A stretch of DNA of 64,000 bases from an uncultured Collinsella sp. (GCA_900754745.1 CAAEEB010000103.1:104942-168941); one strand, 5' to 3'. Counted from the first letter of the stretch, positions 28,790-37,573 are shown. A program made the numbers and translations. Notes: a model not told the origin generated them from the letters alone.

Positions 28790-30102
28790 CCCGCATCACC
28801 CCGTCCCCGCTCAAGGGCACCGTTCCCGCCATCGCATCCAAATCGATGGCGCATCGCCTCATCATCTGCGCCGCGCTTGCCAACGGCGAGACGCACGTCA
28901 CCTGCAACACCACCTGCGCCGATATCGAGGCCACGGTGCGCTGCCTCACGGCGCTCGGCGCCCGCATCGAGACCGTCGAGGACGGCTTCCAGGTTCACCC
29001 CACCATGAAGAGCATTGAATTTGGCCTGCTTAAAGCCCTTGCCGGCGGCACGCTCGACTGTGGTGAGAGCGGCTCCACGCTGCGCTTTATGCTGCCTGTC
29101 GCCTGCGCGCTGGGCGCGGAGGCAACCTTTGTGGGACAGGGCCGTCTGGGCGCACGCCCGCTCTCCCCGCTCTCGGACGAGATCATTGCCGCCGGTTGCG
29201 ACCTGCAGGGCCTGGGCGGTTTTCCGCTCAAGACGAGCGGCCGCATGCGCCCGGGCACCTTTGTGCTTCCGGGCAACGTGAGCTCGCAGTATATCTCCGG
29301 CCTGCTGCTGGCGGCCCCGCTGCTGGCCCAGCCCTCCTGTGTGCAGGTGACTGGCCTTATCGAGAGCCGCCCCTACATCAACCTGACGATCCAGGCCATG
29401 AAGGCCTTCGGCGTCGAGGTCAACGTCGAGCGTATTCCGGCCAAGGACGGCCAGCCCGAGGTCACGAACTTCCGCGTGAACAGCGGCTCGTACCGCACGC
29501 CCGGCAGCGTAGCCGTCGAGGGCGACTGGTCCAACGCCGCCTTTTGGCTGTGCGCCGGCGCCATCGGCACCGACCCCATCACCGTCGAGGGCGTGTCGCT
29601 GAGCTCCGCACAGGGCGACCGCAACGTGCTCGCCGCGCTTTCGCGCTTTGGCGCCCGCATCGTGCGCTCCACGAACGCCGCCACCGTCCAGTCCGACAAG
29701 CTCGCCGGCTTTGAAATGAGCGCCCACGACATTCCGGACCTGGTGCCCGTCATCTCGGCCGTGGCATCGCTGGCCCAGGGCCGCACGTTCATCCGTGACT
29801 GTGCACGCCTGCGCATCAAGGAATCTGACCGTCTGGTCACCACCACCCGCGAGCTCACCGCGCTGGGCGCGCAGGTGCGCATCGCCGGTGACGACCTCAT
29901 CATCAAGGGCGTCGATGCCCTTACCGGCGGCGAGGTCGATTCGCACAACGACCACCGCATCGCCATGATGGCCGCCATCGCCGCAAGTCGCGCCACCGGC
30001 GAGGTCGTGATCCACGGCGCCGAGGCCGTCAACAAGTCCTATCCCGATTTCTTCGACCACTACCGCCTGTTAGGCGGCAAGGTCACGCTCGAGGAGGAAT
30101 AG
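28783..30102 (+). CDS. aroA: 3-phosphoshikimate 1-carboxyvinyltransferase (EPSP synthase)
   Basis: Transfers enolpyruvyl from PEP to shikimate 3-phosphate. 439 aa with [64 protein letters not shown] and SHNDHRIAMMAAIAA. The N-terminal shikimate-binding motif reads KSMAHR rather than the common KSxSxR, and the PEP-loop sequence is typical of neither plant nor E. coli (class I) enzymes; glyphosate sensitivity cannot be judged from this. The ATG at 28783 lies inside the aroB end; the open frame begins earlier at 28702. Confidence 0.95.
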   Translation: MLARITPSPLKGTVPAIASKSMAHRLIICAALANGETHVTCNTTCADIEATVRCLTALGARIETVEDGFQVHPTMKSIEFGLLKALAGGTLDCGESGSTLRFMLPVACALGAEATFVGQGRLGARPLSPLSDEIIAAGCDLQGLGGFPLKTSGRMRPGTFVLPGNVSSQYISGLLLAAPLLAQPSCVQVTGLIESRPYINLTIQAMKAFGVEVNVERIPAKDGQPEVTNFRVNSGSYRTPGSVAVEGDWSNAAFWLCAGAIGTDPITVEGVSLSSAQGDRNVLAALSRFGARIVRSTNAATVQSDKLAGFEMSAHDIPDLVPVISAVASLAQGRTFIRDCARLRIKESDRLVTTTRELTALGAQVRIAGDDLIIKGVDALTGGEVDSHNDHRIAMMAAIAASRATGEVVIHGAEAVNKSYPDFFDHYRLLGGKVTLEEE

Positions 30103-30103
30103 C

Positions 30104-31201
30104 ATGTCCTCGACCTTTGGCAACGTCTTGCACGTAAGCATCTTCGGCCAGTCGCACTCCCCCGCCATCGGCTGCTCGCTCGATGGCATTCCGGCAGGTA
30201 TCGCCGTTGACCTGGAGCAGCTGCAGGCCTTTTTGGACCGTCGCGCCCCCGGCCGTGAGGAAACCGCGACCAAGCGCCGCGAGGCCGACGCCGCCCACAT
30301 TATCGCCGGCATAGTTGATGGACACACCACGGGCGCGCCTATCGCCGCGATCATCGAGAACACCAACACGCGCTCCAAGGACTACTCCGAGCTTCGCCGC
30401 AAGCCCCGCCCGGGCCATGCGGATTTCCCGGCACGCGTGAAGTACCACAACATGCACGACGTCGCCGGCGGCGGACACTTCTCCGGCCGCCTGACGGCAC
30501 CCCTGTGCATCGCGGGCGGCATCGCGCTGCAGGCGCTCGAGGCCCGCAGTATCAAGGTGATGGCGCACGTGGCGCAGATCGGTGGCATCTCCGATCTGCC
30601 CATGGACGACATGGTCTATCGCGAGGCCGATCGCAAGGCGATCCTTTCGAACGACCTGCCGTGCATTGACGCCGCAGCTGCCGGTCGCATGCGCGAGGAG
30701 ATTCTGGCCGCGCGCAACGAGCTCGACAGCATCGGCGGCATCGTGGAGTGCGGTATCTACGGCCTACCCGCGGGCATCGGCGACCCCATGTTCGACGGCA
30801 TCGAGAACCGCATCGCTCAGATCGCGTTTGGGATTCCCGCCGTGAAGGGCGTGGAGTTTGGCATGGGCTTTGCCGTCGCTGCCATGCGCGGCAGCGAGAA
30901 CAACGATCCGTATCGCATCGACTCCGAGACCGGCATGATCGAGGTCGAGTCCAATAATGCCGGCGGCATCCTTGGCGGTATTTCGACCGGCGCGCCCGTC
31001 ATGTGGCGCATGGCCGTAAAGCCCACGCCCTCCATTGGCCGTGAGCAACAGACGGTGGACATGGACGCTATGGAAAATGCCGAGCTCTCAGTCCACGGCC
31101 GCCACGATCCCTGCATCGTCCCGCGCGCCGTTCCCGTAGCCGAAGCAGCCGCAGCACTGGCCATCTGGGACGCCCTCCTCGAGGACGCCGCCCAGCGCTA
31201 A
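30104..31201 (+). CDS. aroC: Chorismate synthase
   Basis: Makes chorismate from EPSP using reduced FMN. 365 aa. Motifs: HVSIFGQSHSPAIGCSLDG at the N terminus (GQSHS where many enzymes have GESHG), RPGHADFPARVKYHNMHDVA, AGGGHFSGRLTAPL (many enzymes have GGGRxSxRxT), and FGMGFAVAAMRGSENND. The variant motifs match the Clostridia/Coriobacteria branch of the family as I know it and are not evidence of decay. GAGGAGG precedes the ATG, which starts 1 nt after the aroA stop. Confidence 0.94.
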   Translation: MSSTFGNVLHVSIFGQSHSPAIGCSLDGIPAGIAVDLEQLQAFLDRRAPGREETATKRREADAAHIIAGIVDGHTTGAPIAAIIENTNTRSKDYSELRRKPRPGHADFPARVKYHNMHDVAGGGHFSGRLTAPLCIAGGIALQALEARSIKVMAHVAQIGGISDLPMDDMVYREADRKAILSNDLPCIDAAAAGRMREEILAARNELDSIGGIVECGIYGLPAGIGDPMFDGIENRIAQIAFGIPAVKGVEFGMGFAVAAMRGSENNDPYRIDSETGMIEVESNNAGGILGGISTGAPVMWRMAVKPTPSIGREQQTVDMDAMENAELSVHGRHDPCIVPRAVPVAEAAAALAIWDALLEDAAQR

Positions 31202-31255
31202 AAATCTCCGGGGGCCAACTCCGGCCCCCACACCCACCCAGTGAAAGGGGTCCCT

Positions 31256-32401
31256 ATGGACCTTGCTGACATTCGCCAGACCATCGATGGCATCGACACC
31301 ACGCTCCTCAATAGCTTTGTCGAACGCATGGACATTGCCACCGAGGTCGCCAAGTCAAAAATCAAGATGGGCAAGGCCGTCTTCGACCCCGCCCGCGAGC
31401 GCTCCAAGCTCAACAACCTTGCCGGCCGCGCGCCCGAGCGCTACGAGGCGCAGACCATCACGCTGTTCCGCCTCCTCATGAGCATGAGCAAGGCCGAGCA
31501 GCAGCGCTATATCAACGAGCTCAAGGGAATCACGGTCTCGCAAAAGGCCCACGCCACTGCCGAGGCCTACGACACGCCCTTCCCCCAGACTGCCAGCGTA
31601 GCCTGCCAGGGCGTAGAGGGCGCCTACAGCCAGATCGCCGCGTGCAAGCTCTTCGACGTGCCCGATATCGCGTTCTTTGAGACCTTCGAAGGTGTCATGC
31701 GCGCGGTGCGCGACGGCTTCTGCGAGTTTGGCGTACTGCCCATCGAAAACTCCACCGCGGGCTCGGTCAACGCAGTCTACGACCTACTCGCGCAGTTCGA
31801 CTTCCACATTGTGCGCTCGCTGCGCCTCAAGATCGATCACAACTTACTCGTCAAACCCGGCACCAAGCTCGCCGACGTGCGCGAGGTCTACAGCCACGGC
31901 CAAGCCATTGCCCAGTGCGCCGGCTTTATCGAGGGCCACGGACTGCATGCCACCAAGTACCCCAACACCGCTATGTCGGCCGAGATGGTCGCCAACTCCG
32001 AGCGCACCGATGTCGCCGCCATCGCCTCGCGCAGCTGTGCCGCGCTGTATGGCCTCGAGGTGCTGGAGCCCAACATCCAGGACTCGGACAACAACTACAC
32101 GCGCTTCGTCGTCATCAGCCGCGAGCCGCGCGTCTATCCCGGTGCCAACCGTACCTCGCTCATGATCACCACGGCCAATGAGCCGGGCGCGCTTTATCGC
32201 GTACTCGAGCGCTTCTACGCCCTCAACATCAATCTCATCAAGCTCGAGAGCCGCCCCATCCCCGGGCACGACTTTGAGTTTATGTTCTACTTTGACCTGG
32301 ACTGCCCCTTTGGCAGCAAGGCCCTCGACGACTTGCTCGACTCAATCGACGACGTGTGCGAGAGCTTCACCTACTTTGGCAGCTATACGGAGGTGCTCTA
32401 G
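31256..32401 (+). CDS. pheA: Chorismate mutase / prephenate dehydratase (P-protein)
   Basis: Bifunctional enzyme (381 aa) taking chorismate to phenylpyruvate. Domain order: AroQ-type chorismate mutase (about 1-90; IRQTIDGIDTTLLNSFVERM, FDPARERSKL), prephenate dehydratase (about 105-290; VACQGVEGAYSQIAACKLF, VLPIENSTAGSVNAVYDLL, DNNYTRFVVIS) and a C-terminal ACT domain with GALYRVLERF and LESRPIPG, the phenylalanine-sensing motifs. Feedback inhibition by phenylalanine is thus likely. The ATG at 31256 has AAAGGGG at 5-nt spacing, preferred over the ATG at 31241. Confidence 0.95.
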   Translation: MDLADIRQTIDGIDTTLLNSFVERMDIATEVAKSKIKMGKAVFDPARERSKLNNLAGRAPERYEAQTITLFRLLMSMSKAEQQRYINELKGITVSQKAHATAEAYDTPFPQTASVACQGVEGAYSQIAACKLFDVPDIAFFETFEGVMRAVRDGFCEFGVLPIENSTAGSVNAVYDLLAQFDFHIVRSLRLKIDHNLLVKPGTKLADVREVYSHGQAIAQCAGFIEGHGLHATKYPNTAMSAEMVANSERTDVAAIASRSCAALYGLEVLEPNIQDSDNNYTRFVVISREPRVYPGANRTSLMITTANEPGALYRVLERFYALNINLIKLESRPIPGHDFEFMFYFDLDCPFGSKALDDLLDSIDDVCESFTYFGSYTEVL

Positions 32402-33640
32402 ATGACCGATACCGCCGCAACCCGCCCCTACGGCGTGCTGGGCCGCGTGCTGGGCCACAGCTACACCCCGACCATCTACAAAGAGCTCGCTGGGCTCGAG
32501 TACGTGCGTTTTGAGCGCGAGCCCGAGGATCTCGTGGCTTTTATGACGGGCGATGAATGGGAAGGCACTAACGTGACCATCCCCTACAAGCGTGCCGTCA
32601 TGGAATACCTGGACGAGCTGAGCCCGCTGGCCGAGCGCATGGGCAACGTCAACACCATCACGCGCCTGCCCGATGGCCGCCTGCGCGGCGACAACACCGA
32701 CTACTTCGGTTTCCAATGCCTGGTCGAGGAGCTGGGTGTTGAGGTTGCCGGCAAGAAGGTCCTTGTGCTCGGTGCCACCGGCGGTGCCGGAACTACGGCA
32801 AGTATGGTGCTGGGCGACCTGGGCGCTATCGTCGTGCCCGTCGGCCGCACAAGCGAGGTCAACTACGACAACATCGCACAACAGTTCGACGCCGCGTTGC
32901 TCGTCAACTGCACGCCTGCCGGTATGTTCCCCCACTGCCCCGACGCTCCCTGCACGCTCGAGGGCCTCGACGCGCTCGAAGGCGTCATCGATATCGTCTA
33001 CAACCCCGCCCGCACGGGACTCATGCTCGAGGCCGAGCGTCGCGGCATCCCCTGCATCGGCGGCCTACTTATGCTTGTGGCCCAGGCGGCGCAAGCCGTC
33101 GAGCGCTATACCGGCCAGGTCACCCCGCGCGAGCGCATCCCGGACGTGACGGAGCGCCTGTCTCATCGTGAGCAGAACATCGCACTGATCGGCATGCCAG
33201 GCTCGGGCAAGACCCGCGTAGGCGAGCAGGTCGCCCTGCTCACCGGCCGCGAGCACATCGACCTGGACCGCGCCCTCGAGGAGCGTCTGGGCATGCCTTG
33301 CGCCGACTATATTGTCGAGCGCGGCGAGCCGGCCTTCCGCGAGCAGGAGACGGCGGCCCTGGCCGACATCTCCAAGCGCAGCGGCCTGGTGCTTTCCACC
33401 GGCGGCGGCGTCGTCACGCAAGACGAGAACTACCCGCTGCTGCACCAGAACAGCCAGATCGTCATGCTCAACCGTAAGCTCGACGAGCTCGCCCACAAGG
33501 GTCGCCCCATCACCGCCCGCGACGGCATCGACAAGCTGGCCGAACAGCGCATGCCGCGCTACCGCGCTTGGGCCGACTACATCATCGACTCGCGCGACTG
33601 CGCAGCCAACACCGCCCGAGCCCTCCTCGACACCCTCTAA
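32402..33640 (+). CDS. aroE-aroK: Fused shikimate dehydrogenase - shikimate kinase
   Basis: One 412-aa frame carries two consecutive pathway enzymes. Residues 1-245 are AroE: substrate motif LGHSYTPTIYKEL, catalytic lysine in TNVTIPYKRAVM, DNTDYFGF, and the cofactor loop VLGATGGAGTTASMV. Residues about 260-412 are AroK: Walker A LIGMPGSGKTRVG, shikimate-binding DLDRALEERLG, GEPAFREQE, STGGGVVTQD and the lid arginine in KGRPI. All key residues are present in both halves, so both activities are expected. The ATG directly abuts the pheA stop. Confidence 0.93.
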   Translation: MTDTAATRPYGVLGRVLGHSYTPTIYKELAGLEYVRFEREPEDLVAFMTGDEWEGTNVTIPYKRAVMEYLDELSPLAERMGNVNTITRLPDGRLRGDNTDYFGFQCLVEELGVEVAGKKVLVLGATGGAGTTASMVLGDLGAIVVPVGRTSEVNYDNIAQQFDAALLVNCTPAGMFPHCPDAPCTLEGLDALEGVIDIVYNPARTGLMLEAERRGIPCIGGLLMLVAQAAQAVERYTGQVTPRERIPDVTERLSHREQNIALIGMPGSGKTRVGEQVALLTGREHIDLDRALEERLGMPCADYIVERGEPAFREQETAALADISKRSGLVLSTGGGVVTQDENYPLLHQNSQIVMLNRKLDELAHKGRPITARDGIDKLAEQRMPRYRAWADYIIDSRDCAANTARALLDTL

Positions 33641-33679
33641 AACCTGCCAAAAAGGGACAGGTTTATTTTGGCAGGTTTT
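33639..33679. repeat. Intergenic inverted repeat after aroE-aroK
   Basis: Arms 33639-33652 and 33666-33679 (aaaacctgccaaaa and its complement) pair perfectly over 14 bp with a 13-nt loop containing gggacagg. It starts at the aroE-aroK stop codon, within the operon ahead of aroQ. It could partly terminate transcription or be a member of an intergenic palindrome family (compare 22522-22594 and 34184-34214). Confidence 0.7.
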
Positions 33680-33741
33680 ATCTGGGCAAACGTTCAAAGA
33701 CCACAAGACCGGCCACACCAACCAACCGCAAAGGAGCAACC

Positions 33742-34179
33742 ATGAAAGCTCTCGTCATCAACGGACCCAACCTCAACATGCTCGGCATTCGCGAGCCGGG
33801 TATCTACGGCAGCGACAACTACGACCGCTTGGTCCAGATCTGCAAGGAGACCGGCGCTGCACAGGGCTTTGACGAGGTCGAGGTCTTCCAGTCCAACCAC
33901 GAGGGCAGCATCGTCGACAAGATCCAGGAGGCATACGGCAAGGTCGACGGCATTGTCATCAACCCGGCGGCGTACACGCACACAAGCGTGGCGATCCTGG
34001 ACGCCCTCAAGGCCGTCGCCATCCCCGCCGTCGAGGTCCACATCAGTGCCGTCGAGACGCGCGAGGACTTCCGCCAGGTGAGCTACGCCCGCCTGGCCTG
34101 CTTTGCCACCATCACCGGCGAAGGCCTCCAGGGCTACGCCCATGCGTTGGAGCTGCTGAAAGAGCATCTGCTACACTAA
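33742..34179 (+). CDS. aroQ: 3-dehydroquinate dehydratase, type II
   Basis: Dodecameric class II dehydroquinase (145 aa) converting dehydroquinate to dehydroshikimate, the third pathway step. VINGPNLNMLGIREPGIYG, SNHEGSIVDKIQEAYG, INPAAYTHTSVAILDAL and VEVHISAVETREDFRQVSY hold the catalytic tyrosine/arginine loop region, histidine and substrate-binding residues. The ATG at 33742 has AAAGGAG upstream; the open frame starts earlier in the intergenic repeat. It completes the pathway in this operon. Confidence 0.96.
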   Translation: MKALVINGPNLNMLGIREPGIYGSDNYDRLVQICKETGAAQGFDEVEVFQSNHEGSIVDKIQEAYGKVDGIVINPAAYTHTSVAILDALKAVAIPAVEVHISAVETREDFRQVSYARLACFATITGEGLQGYAHALELLKEHLLH

Positions 34180-34183
34180 TCCC

Positions 34184-34214
34184 TGGGACAACATAATCAG
34201 GTTTGTTTGTCCCA
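34184..34214. repeat. Small inverted repeat before glf
   Basis: tgggacaa (34184-34191) pairs with ttgtccca (34207-34214) around a 15-nt loop, between the aroQ stop and the glf start. It shares the gggac core with two other intergenic hairpins in the window. Confidence 0.5.
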
Positions 34215-34257
34215 AAACTTAAGTAACTGTTCGATTGACATACAAAGGAGCATATCC

Positions 34258-35382
34258 ATGTCCCAGTACGATTACCTCGTCGTCGGTGCCGGCCTTTCGG
34301 GCGCCGTCTTTGCCAACGCCGCCAAGCGCGCCGGCAAGTCGGTCCTGGTCATCGACCGCCGCGATCACATCGCCGGCAATATCTATACCGAGGACGTCGA
34401 GGGCATCCAAGTCCACCGTTACGGCGCCCACATCTTCCACACCTCCATGAAGGACGTCTGGGACTACGTCAACCGCTTCGCCGAGTTCAACAACTACGTC
34501 AACTCGCCGGTCGCCAACTTCCACGGCAACATGTACAACATGCCCTTCAACATGAACACCTTCGCCAAGATGTGGCCGGGTGTCGTCACGCCGGCCGATG
34601 CCCGCGCCAAGATCGCCGAGCAGGTGGCCGCCGAGAACATCGGAGAGCCGACCAACCTCGAGGAGCAGGCGCTGTCCCTCGTCGGCCGCGACATCTTCGA
34701 GACGCTCGTGAAGGGCTACACCGAGAAGCAGTGGGGCCGTGACTGCCGCGACCTGCCCGCGAGCATCATCAAGCGCCTCCCCTGCCGTTTTACCTACGAC
34801 AACAACTACTTCAACGACCGCTACCAGGGCATCCCCATGGGCGGCTACACGAAGATGGTCGCCAACATGCTCGAGGGCGTCGAGGTGCGTTGCGGCGTGG
34901 AGTACAAGGAGCTGATCGCCGCCGAGCCCGATATCGCCGCCAAGACGATCTACTGCGGACCCATCGACGCGTTCTACGACTTTAAGCTGGGCACGCTGGA
35001 GTACCGCAGCCTGCGCTTTGAGACCGAGACGCTCGACGAGCAGGACCACCAGGGCGTGGCCGTGGTCAACTACACCGAGCGCGAGATCCCCTACACGCGC
35101 ATCATCGAGCACAAGCACTTTGAGTTCGGCACGCAGGACAAGACCGTCATCACGCGCGAGTACCCGGCCGACTGGAAGCCCGGCGACGAGCCCTACTACC
35201 CCATCAACGACGCCAAGAACGAGGCCCTCTACAAGCAGTACGAGGAGCTGGCGGCGCAAGAGGGCGACGTGATCTTCGCCGGTCGTCTGGGCGGCTACAA
35301 GTACTACGACATGGACAAGGCCATCGCCGCGGCCTTCGAGCTCGTCCGCAACGAGCTGGGTGTAGAGCCCACGGAGGCGTAA
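34258..35382 (+). CDS. glf: UDP-galactopyranose mutase
   Basis: FAD enzyme (374 aa) interconverting UDP-galactopyranose and UDP-galactofuranose, the precursor of galactofuranose in surface glycans. N-terminal flavin motif DYLVVGAGLSGAVFANAAK, HRYGAHIFHTS, NMPFNMNTFAKMWP, KGYTEKQWGRDC, RYQGIPMGGYTKMV and the C-terminal FAGRLGGYKYYDMDKAIAAA are all family hallmarks. ATG with AAAGGAG upstream; the frame also extends to 34207. It is codirectional with the aromatic operon but belongs functionally with the polysaccharide cluster that resumes at 52.5 kb. Confidence 0.97.
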   Translation: MSQYDYLVVGAGLSGAVFANAAKRAGKSVLVIDRRDHIAGNIYTEDVEGIQVHRYGAHIFHTSMKDVWDYVNRFAEFNNYVNSPVANFHGNMYNMPFNMNTFAKMWPGVVTPADARAKIAEQVAAENIGEPTNLEEQALSLVGRDIFETLVKGYTEKQWGRDCRDLPASIIKRLPCRFTYDNNYFNDRYQGIPMGGYTKMVANMLEGVEVRCGVEYKELIAAEPDIAAKTIYCGPIDAFYDFKLGTLEYRSLRFETETLDEQDHQGVAVVNYTEREIPYTRIIEHKHFEFGTQDKTVITREYPADWKPGDEPYYPINDAKNEALYKQYEELAAQEGDVIFAGRLGGYKYYDMDKAIAAAFELVRNELGVEPTEA

Positions 35383-35434
35383 GGGTCCAAAACGGGCCTC
35401 TTCGCGAGCCGTGAGTAACACAAGCAGGCACTCT

Positions 35435-35473
35435 AACGCCGGCAGGAGCGATTTTGCCCCTGCCGGCGTTTTT
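35435..35473 (+). terminator. Strong intrinsic terminator after glf
   Basis: Perfect 12-bp stem (35435-35446 with 35459-35470, aacgccggcagg and complement), 12-nt loop, followed by TTTTT at 35469-35473. It lies 53 nt after the glf stop and marks the right end of the conserved block before the defence island. Confidence 0.9.
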
Positions 35474-35552
35474 GTATGGAAACGGAATTTGCTATTCTGT
35501 CCATTATCTAGCCGAAGATATAAGTGGACACGGCCTGCCACAAAGGCAAAAA

Positions 35553-35679
35553 CCGGAAGTATGCAGCAAATTCAAAACATGCCGAGCACACTGGAATGCC
35601 GCAAAGCTTCTACCTGCGGTTTCTTTGGACGAAAAGGGCAGTGTGCTCAGAGATTCCGGAATTTGCCGCATACTTCCGG
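35553..35679. repeat. Nested inverted-repeat element, 127 nt
   Basis: Three sets of arms lie one inside the other: outer 35553-35573 with 35659-35679 (20 of 21 pair), middle gagcacactg with cagtgtgctc, and inner ccgca with tgcgg. The whole could fold into one long branched hairpin as RNA or a cruciform as DNA. The stretch 35474-35731 around it has no credible gene. It may be a palindromic mobile repeat or a structured RNA. Confidence 0.65.
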
Positions 35680-35731
35680 AATATCGACTTAGCGTCGAGA
35701 CCATTTGAAAGAACTGGCGGCGTCCAGAAAC

Positions 35732-36487
35732 CTAGCCAAGTAGCTTCGACTCGATTCCCGCGAAATCAATAAGACCTGTTGAGTAATCCAAAATAAAAAG
35801 CAGGCAAGTTCCAAGAACCCAAACTTCATTGTCCAAACGCAAAGTATCGTTCTGCACCTTTACGATCGCCTCATGGTCAAGATTTCTATACTCAGACTCA
35901 TAACCAGCCTTGACATCATAGCCACTCAACCGAAGCGCTTTGATAGCAGTCAGCACAATCATTTCGTCAACGTCAGGCCTAATAAAATGCCGGTCAAAAC
36001 TCTGATATCTCGAAACATTGCCAACGATTGACTTGTATTTCAAAACCTCTTCAAAGGAAACACTTCTGTTCAGAAATTCTACGTCGGGCATTTTCAGAAA
36101 ATGCTTACATGCCTCAACCATTGGATAGTTAACGTAGAGCTTGCCATTGTCTGTGCTCTCGTTAAAGTAACGCTGCATTTCCTCCAACCGTCCAGGCGAG
36201 AATCTATTATCCTGAGGCTCATAGTCAAAAACCAGCAAGATATCCGAATAATCCTGGTCAAATAGCCACTTATCCTCTTCAGAAGCGCGTTCCTTAAGGA
36301 CGCCAAGAAGCGATAGGTCGTCCTGAAAGCCGTCCGAAAACATCCTTTCGTAAAGCTCGTAGATATTTGTGTTGTAGGGAACGATCTCATAGCCAAAGTC
36401 GAGGCCATAGCACGCAAAGAGCGCATGGAAGAGTTTCACCTCTTGCTTTATACCCTCAACGATAAGCAGAACTTGCTTCCTAGACAT
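35732..36487 (-). CDS. TOPRIM-like partner of an AAA ATPase (RloB/AriB-like defence protein)
   Basis: 251-aa protein; no exact family recognised with certainty. A TOPRIM-like layout is visible: VLLIVEGIKQE with Glu11, then ILLVFDYEPQD with Asp88, Glu90 and Asp93, consistent with a metal-binding nuclease centre. FNESTDNGKLYVNYPMVEAC is a conserved-looking central block. Its start overlaps the stop of the upstream AAA ATPase by 8 nt, so the pair is one unit. ATPase plus TOPRIM-like protein pairs occur in the PARIS (AriA/AriB), AbiL and RloA/RloB defence systems; which applies is unresolved. Confidence 0.6.
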   Translation of the reverse strand: MSRKQVLLIVEGIKQEVKLFHALFACYGLDFGYEIVPYNTNIYELYERMFSDGFQDDLSLLGVLKERASEEDKWLFDQDYSDILLVFDYEPQDNRFSPGRLEEMQRYFNESTDNGKLYVNYPMVEACKHFLKMPDVEFLNRSVSFEEVLKYKSIVGNVSRYQSFDRHFIRPDVDEMIVLTAIKALRLSGYDVKAGYESEYRNLDHEAIVKVQNDTLRLDNEVWVLGTCLLFILDYSTGLIDFAGIESKLLG

Positions 36488-37568
36488 CGAATTCGCCAGC
36501 CTTATAGAGCTTTTCGAGGTTATGGCCCTCCCTTAGTTCTCTATCTGTTGCATTGGCTGCTGAAATAATGTTGTGATCCGAGAGAATGAATAGACAGTCT
36601 GGCCTAAGGATTTTGTTGCTGAACAAGTCCGTATCATGCGATGCACAAAGCACTTGGCGTCCAGTCTGGGACTTAAAATAGTCAACGACCTTCTCGGCGA
36701 GATCGTGATGATAGAACGCATCGAACTCGTCGACAAAAAGCAAAGACGGTGCCTTTGTAGCATGGAAATAATTGAACAGTCGCAGCAGCGCCACAGTGCC
36801 GCTAGAACAGTTTTCTGCAAATGGAATGAGCCGACTTTTTTCGAAGTACAGAGCGATATCACCCGAAGGCGTTTCACGCGCAGTAAGGCGTTCCTGAATT
36901 CCAAACGCATTCAAAAAATCTTGAAGTTCAGAAACCAAGTCATTCGCAATAACGTTTTCGGCGATGGTGGTAACAAGACCTCGATCGTTCATATATGCGT
37001 CGCCAATGACGTCCATTGACCGTGCAAACGTATACAGCTTAAAGAGAGGCATCGCCCTCTCAAAAGGAATGTTGTTGCACACGTATGCCAAAACAGAAAT
37101 ACCGGGAGATTTGAACTCCCAGTTCAAGCGATCGGCACCAATAGAAGCCAAATCACCATCGACTACTTTGCCAGCACGGTGATCGTAATCAAATGCCATC
37201 CTGCCATTAACGGCCACGGACTCACGGAGATAATCTGTTAACCCCGTCTTTTCGTAACGATAGACGACTTCGTCATTTCCAAAGAGGAACGTATAAGCAA
37301 AGCGCGCCGACGTGATCCCATCAACAGCACTGAGGTAGTTAGTTTTATTGGAATAGAAGGTCCGGCGCCCTACGTTGGCCGAAATATCGAGCAAGGCATT
37401 GGAGAAATTAGTTTTACCGACAGCGTTTTTACCGTAGATAAGACCGCAAGAGACGATACCCTCCTCAATGGCCGACGTGTTGAACCTATAGTCCCTGACA
37501 TCGGTCAAATTGAAAGTAAATCTATGGGAGAAGTTTCGGAATCCCTCGACCTCAAAACGCGTTAGCAT
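36480..37568 (-). CDS. AAA15-type ATPase of a two-gene defence system
   Basis: 362-aa ABC/SMC-like ATPase. RFEVEGFRNFSHRFTFNL opens the domain, Walker A is GKNAVGKT (46-53), the signature-like stretch is ENCSSGTVALLRLF, Walker B is LLFVDEFDAFYHHDL, and the switch histidine lies in CASHDTDLFSN. This matches RloA/AbiLi/AriA-like ATPases. The frame extends 4 codons upstream, but GGAGG lies 5 nt before the ATG at 37566-37568. That ribosome binding site sits inside the right arm of a perfect 24-bp palindrome, hinting at tight control of expression. Partner gene downstream overlaps by 8 nt. Confidence 0.75.
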   Translation of the reverse strand: MLTRFEVEGFRNFSHRFTFNLTDVRDYRFNTSAIEEGIVSCGLIYGKNAVGKTNFSNALLDISANVGRRTFYSNKTNYLSAVDGITSARFAYTFLFGNDEVVYRYEKTGLTDYLRESVAVNGRMAFDYDHRAGKVVDGDLASIGADRLNWEFKSPGISVLAYVCNNIPFERAMPLFKLYTFARSMDVIGDAYMNDRGLVTTIAENVIANDLVSELQDFLNAFGIQERLTARETPSGDIALYFEKSRLIPFAENCSSGTVALLRLFNYFHATKAPSLLFVDEFDAFYHHDLAEKVVDYFKSQTGRQVLCASHDTDLFSNKILRPDCLFILSDHNIISAANATDRELREGHNLEKLYKAGEFDV

Positions 37569-37573
37569 CGAGA

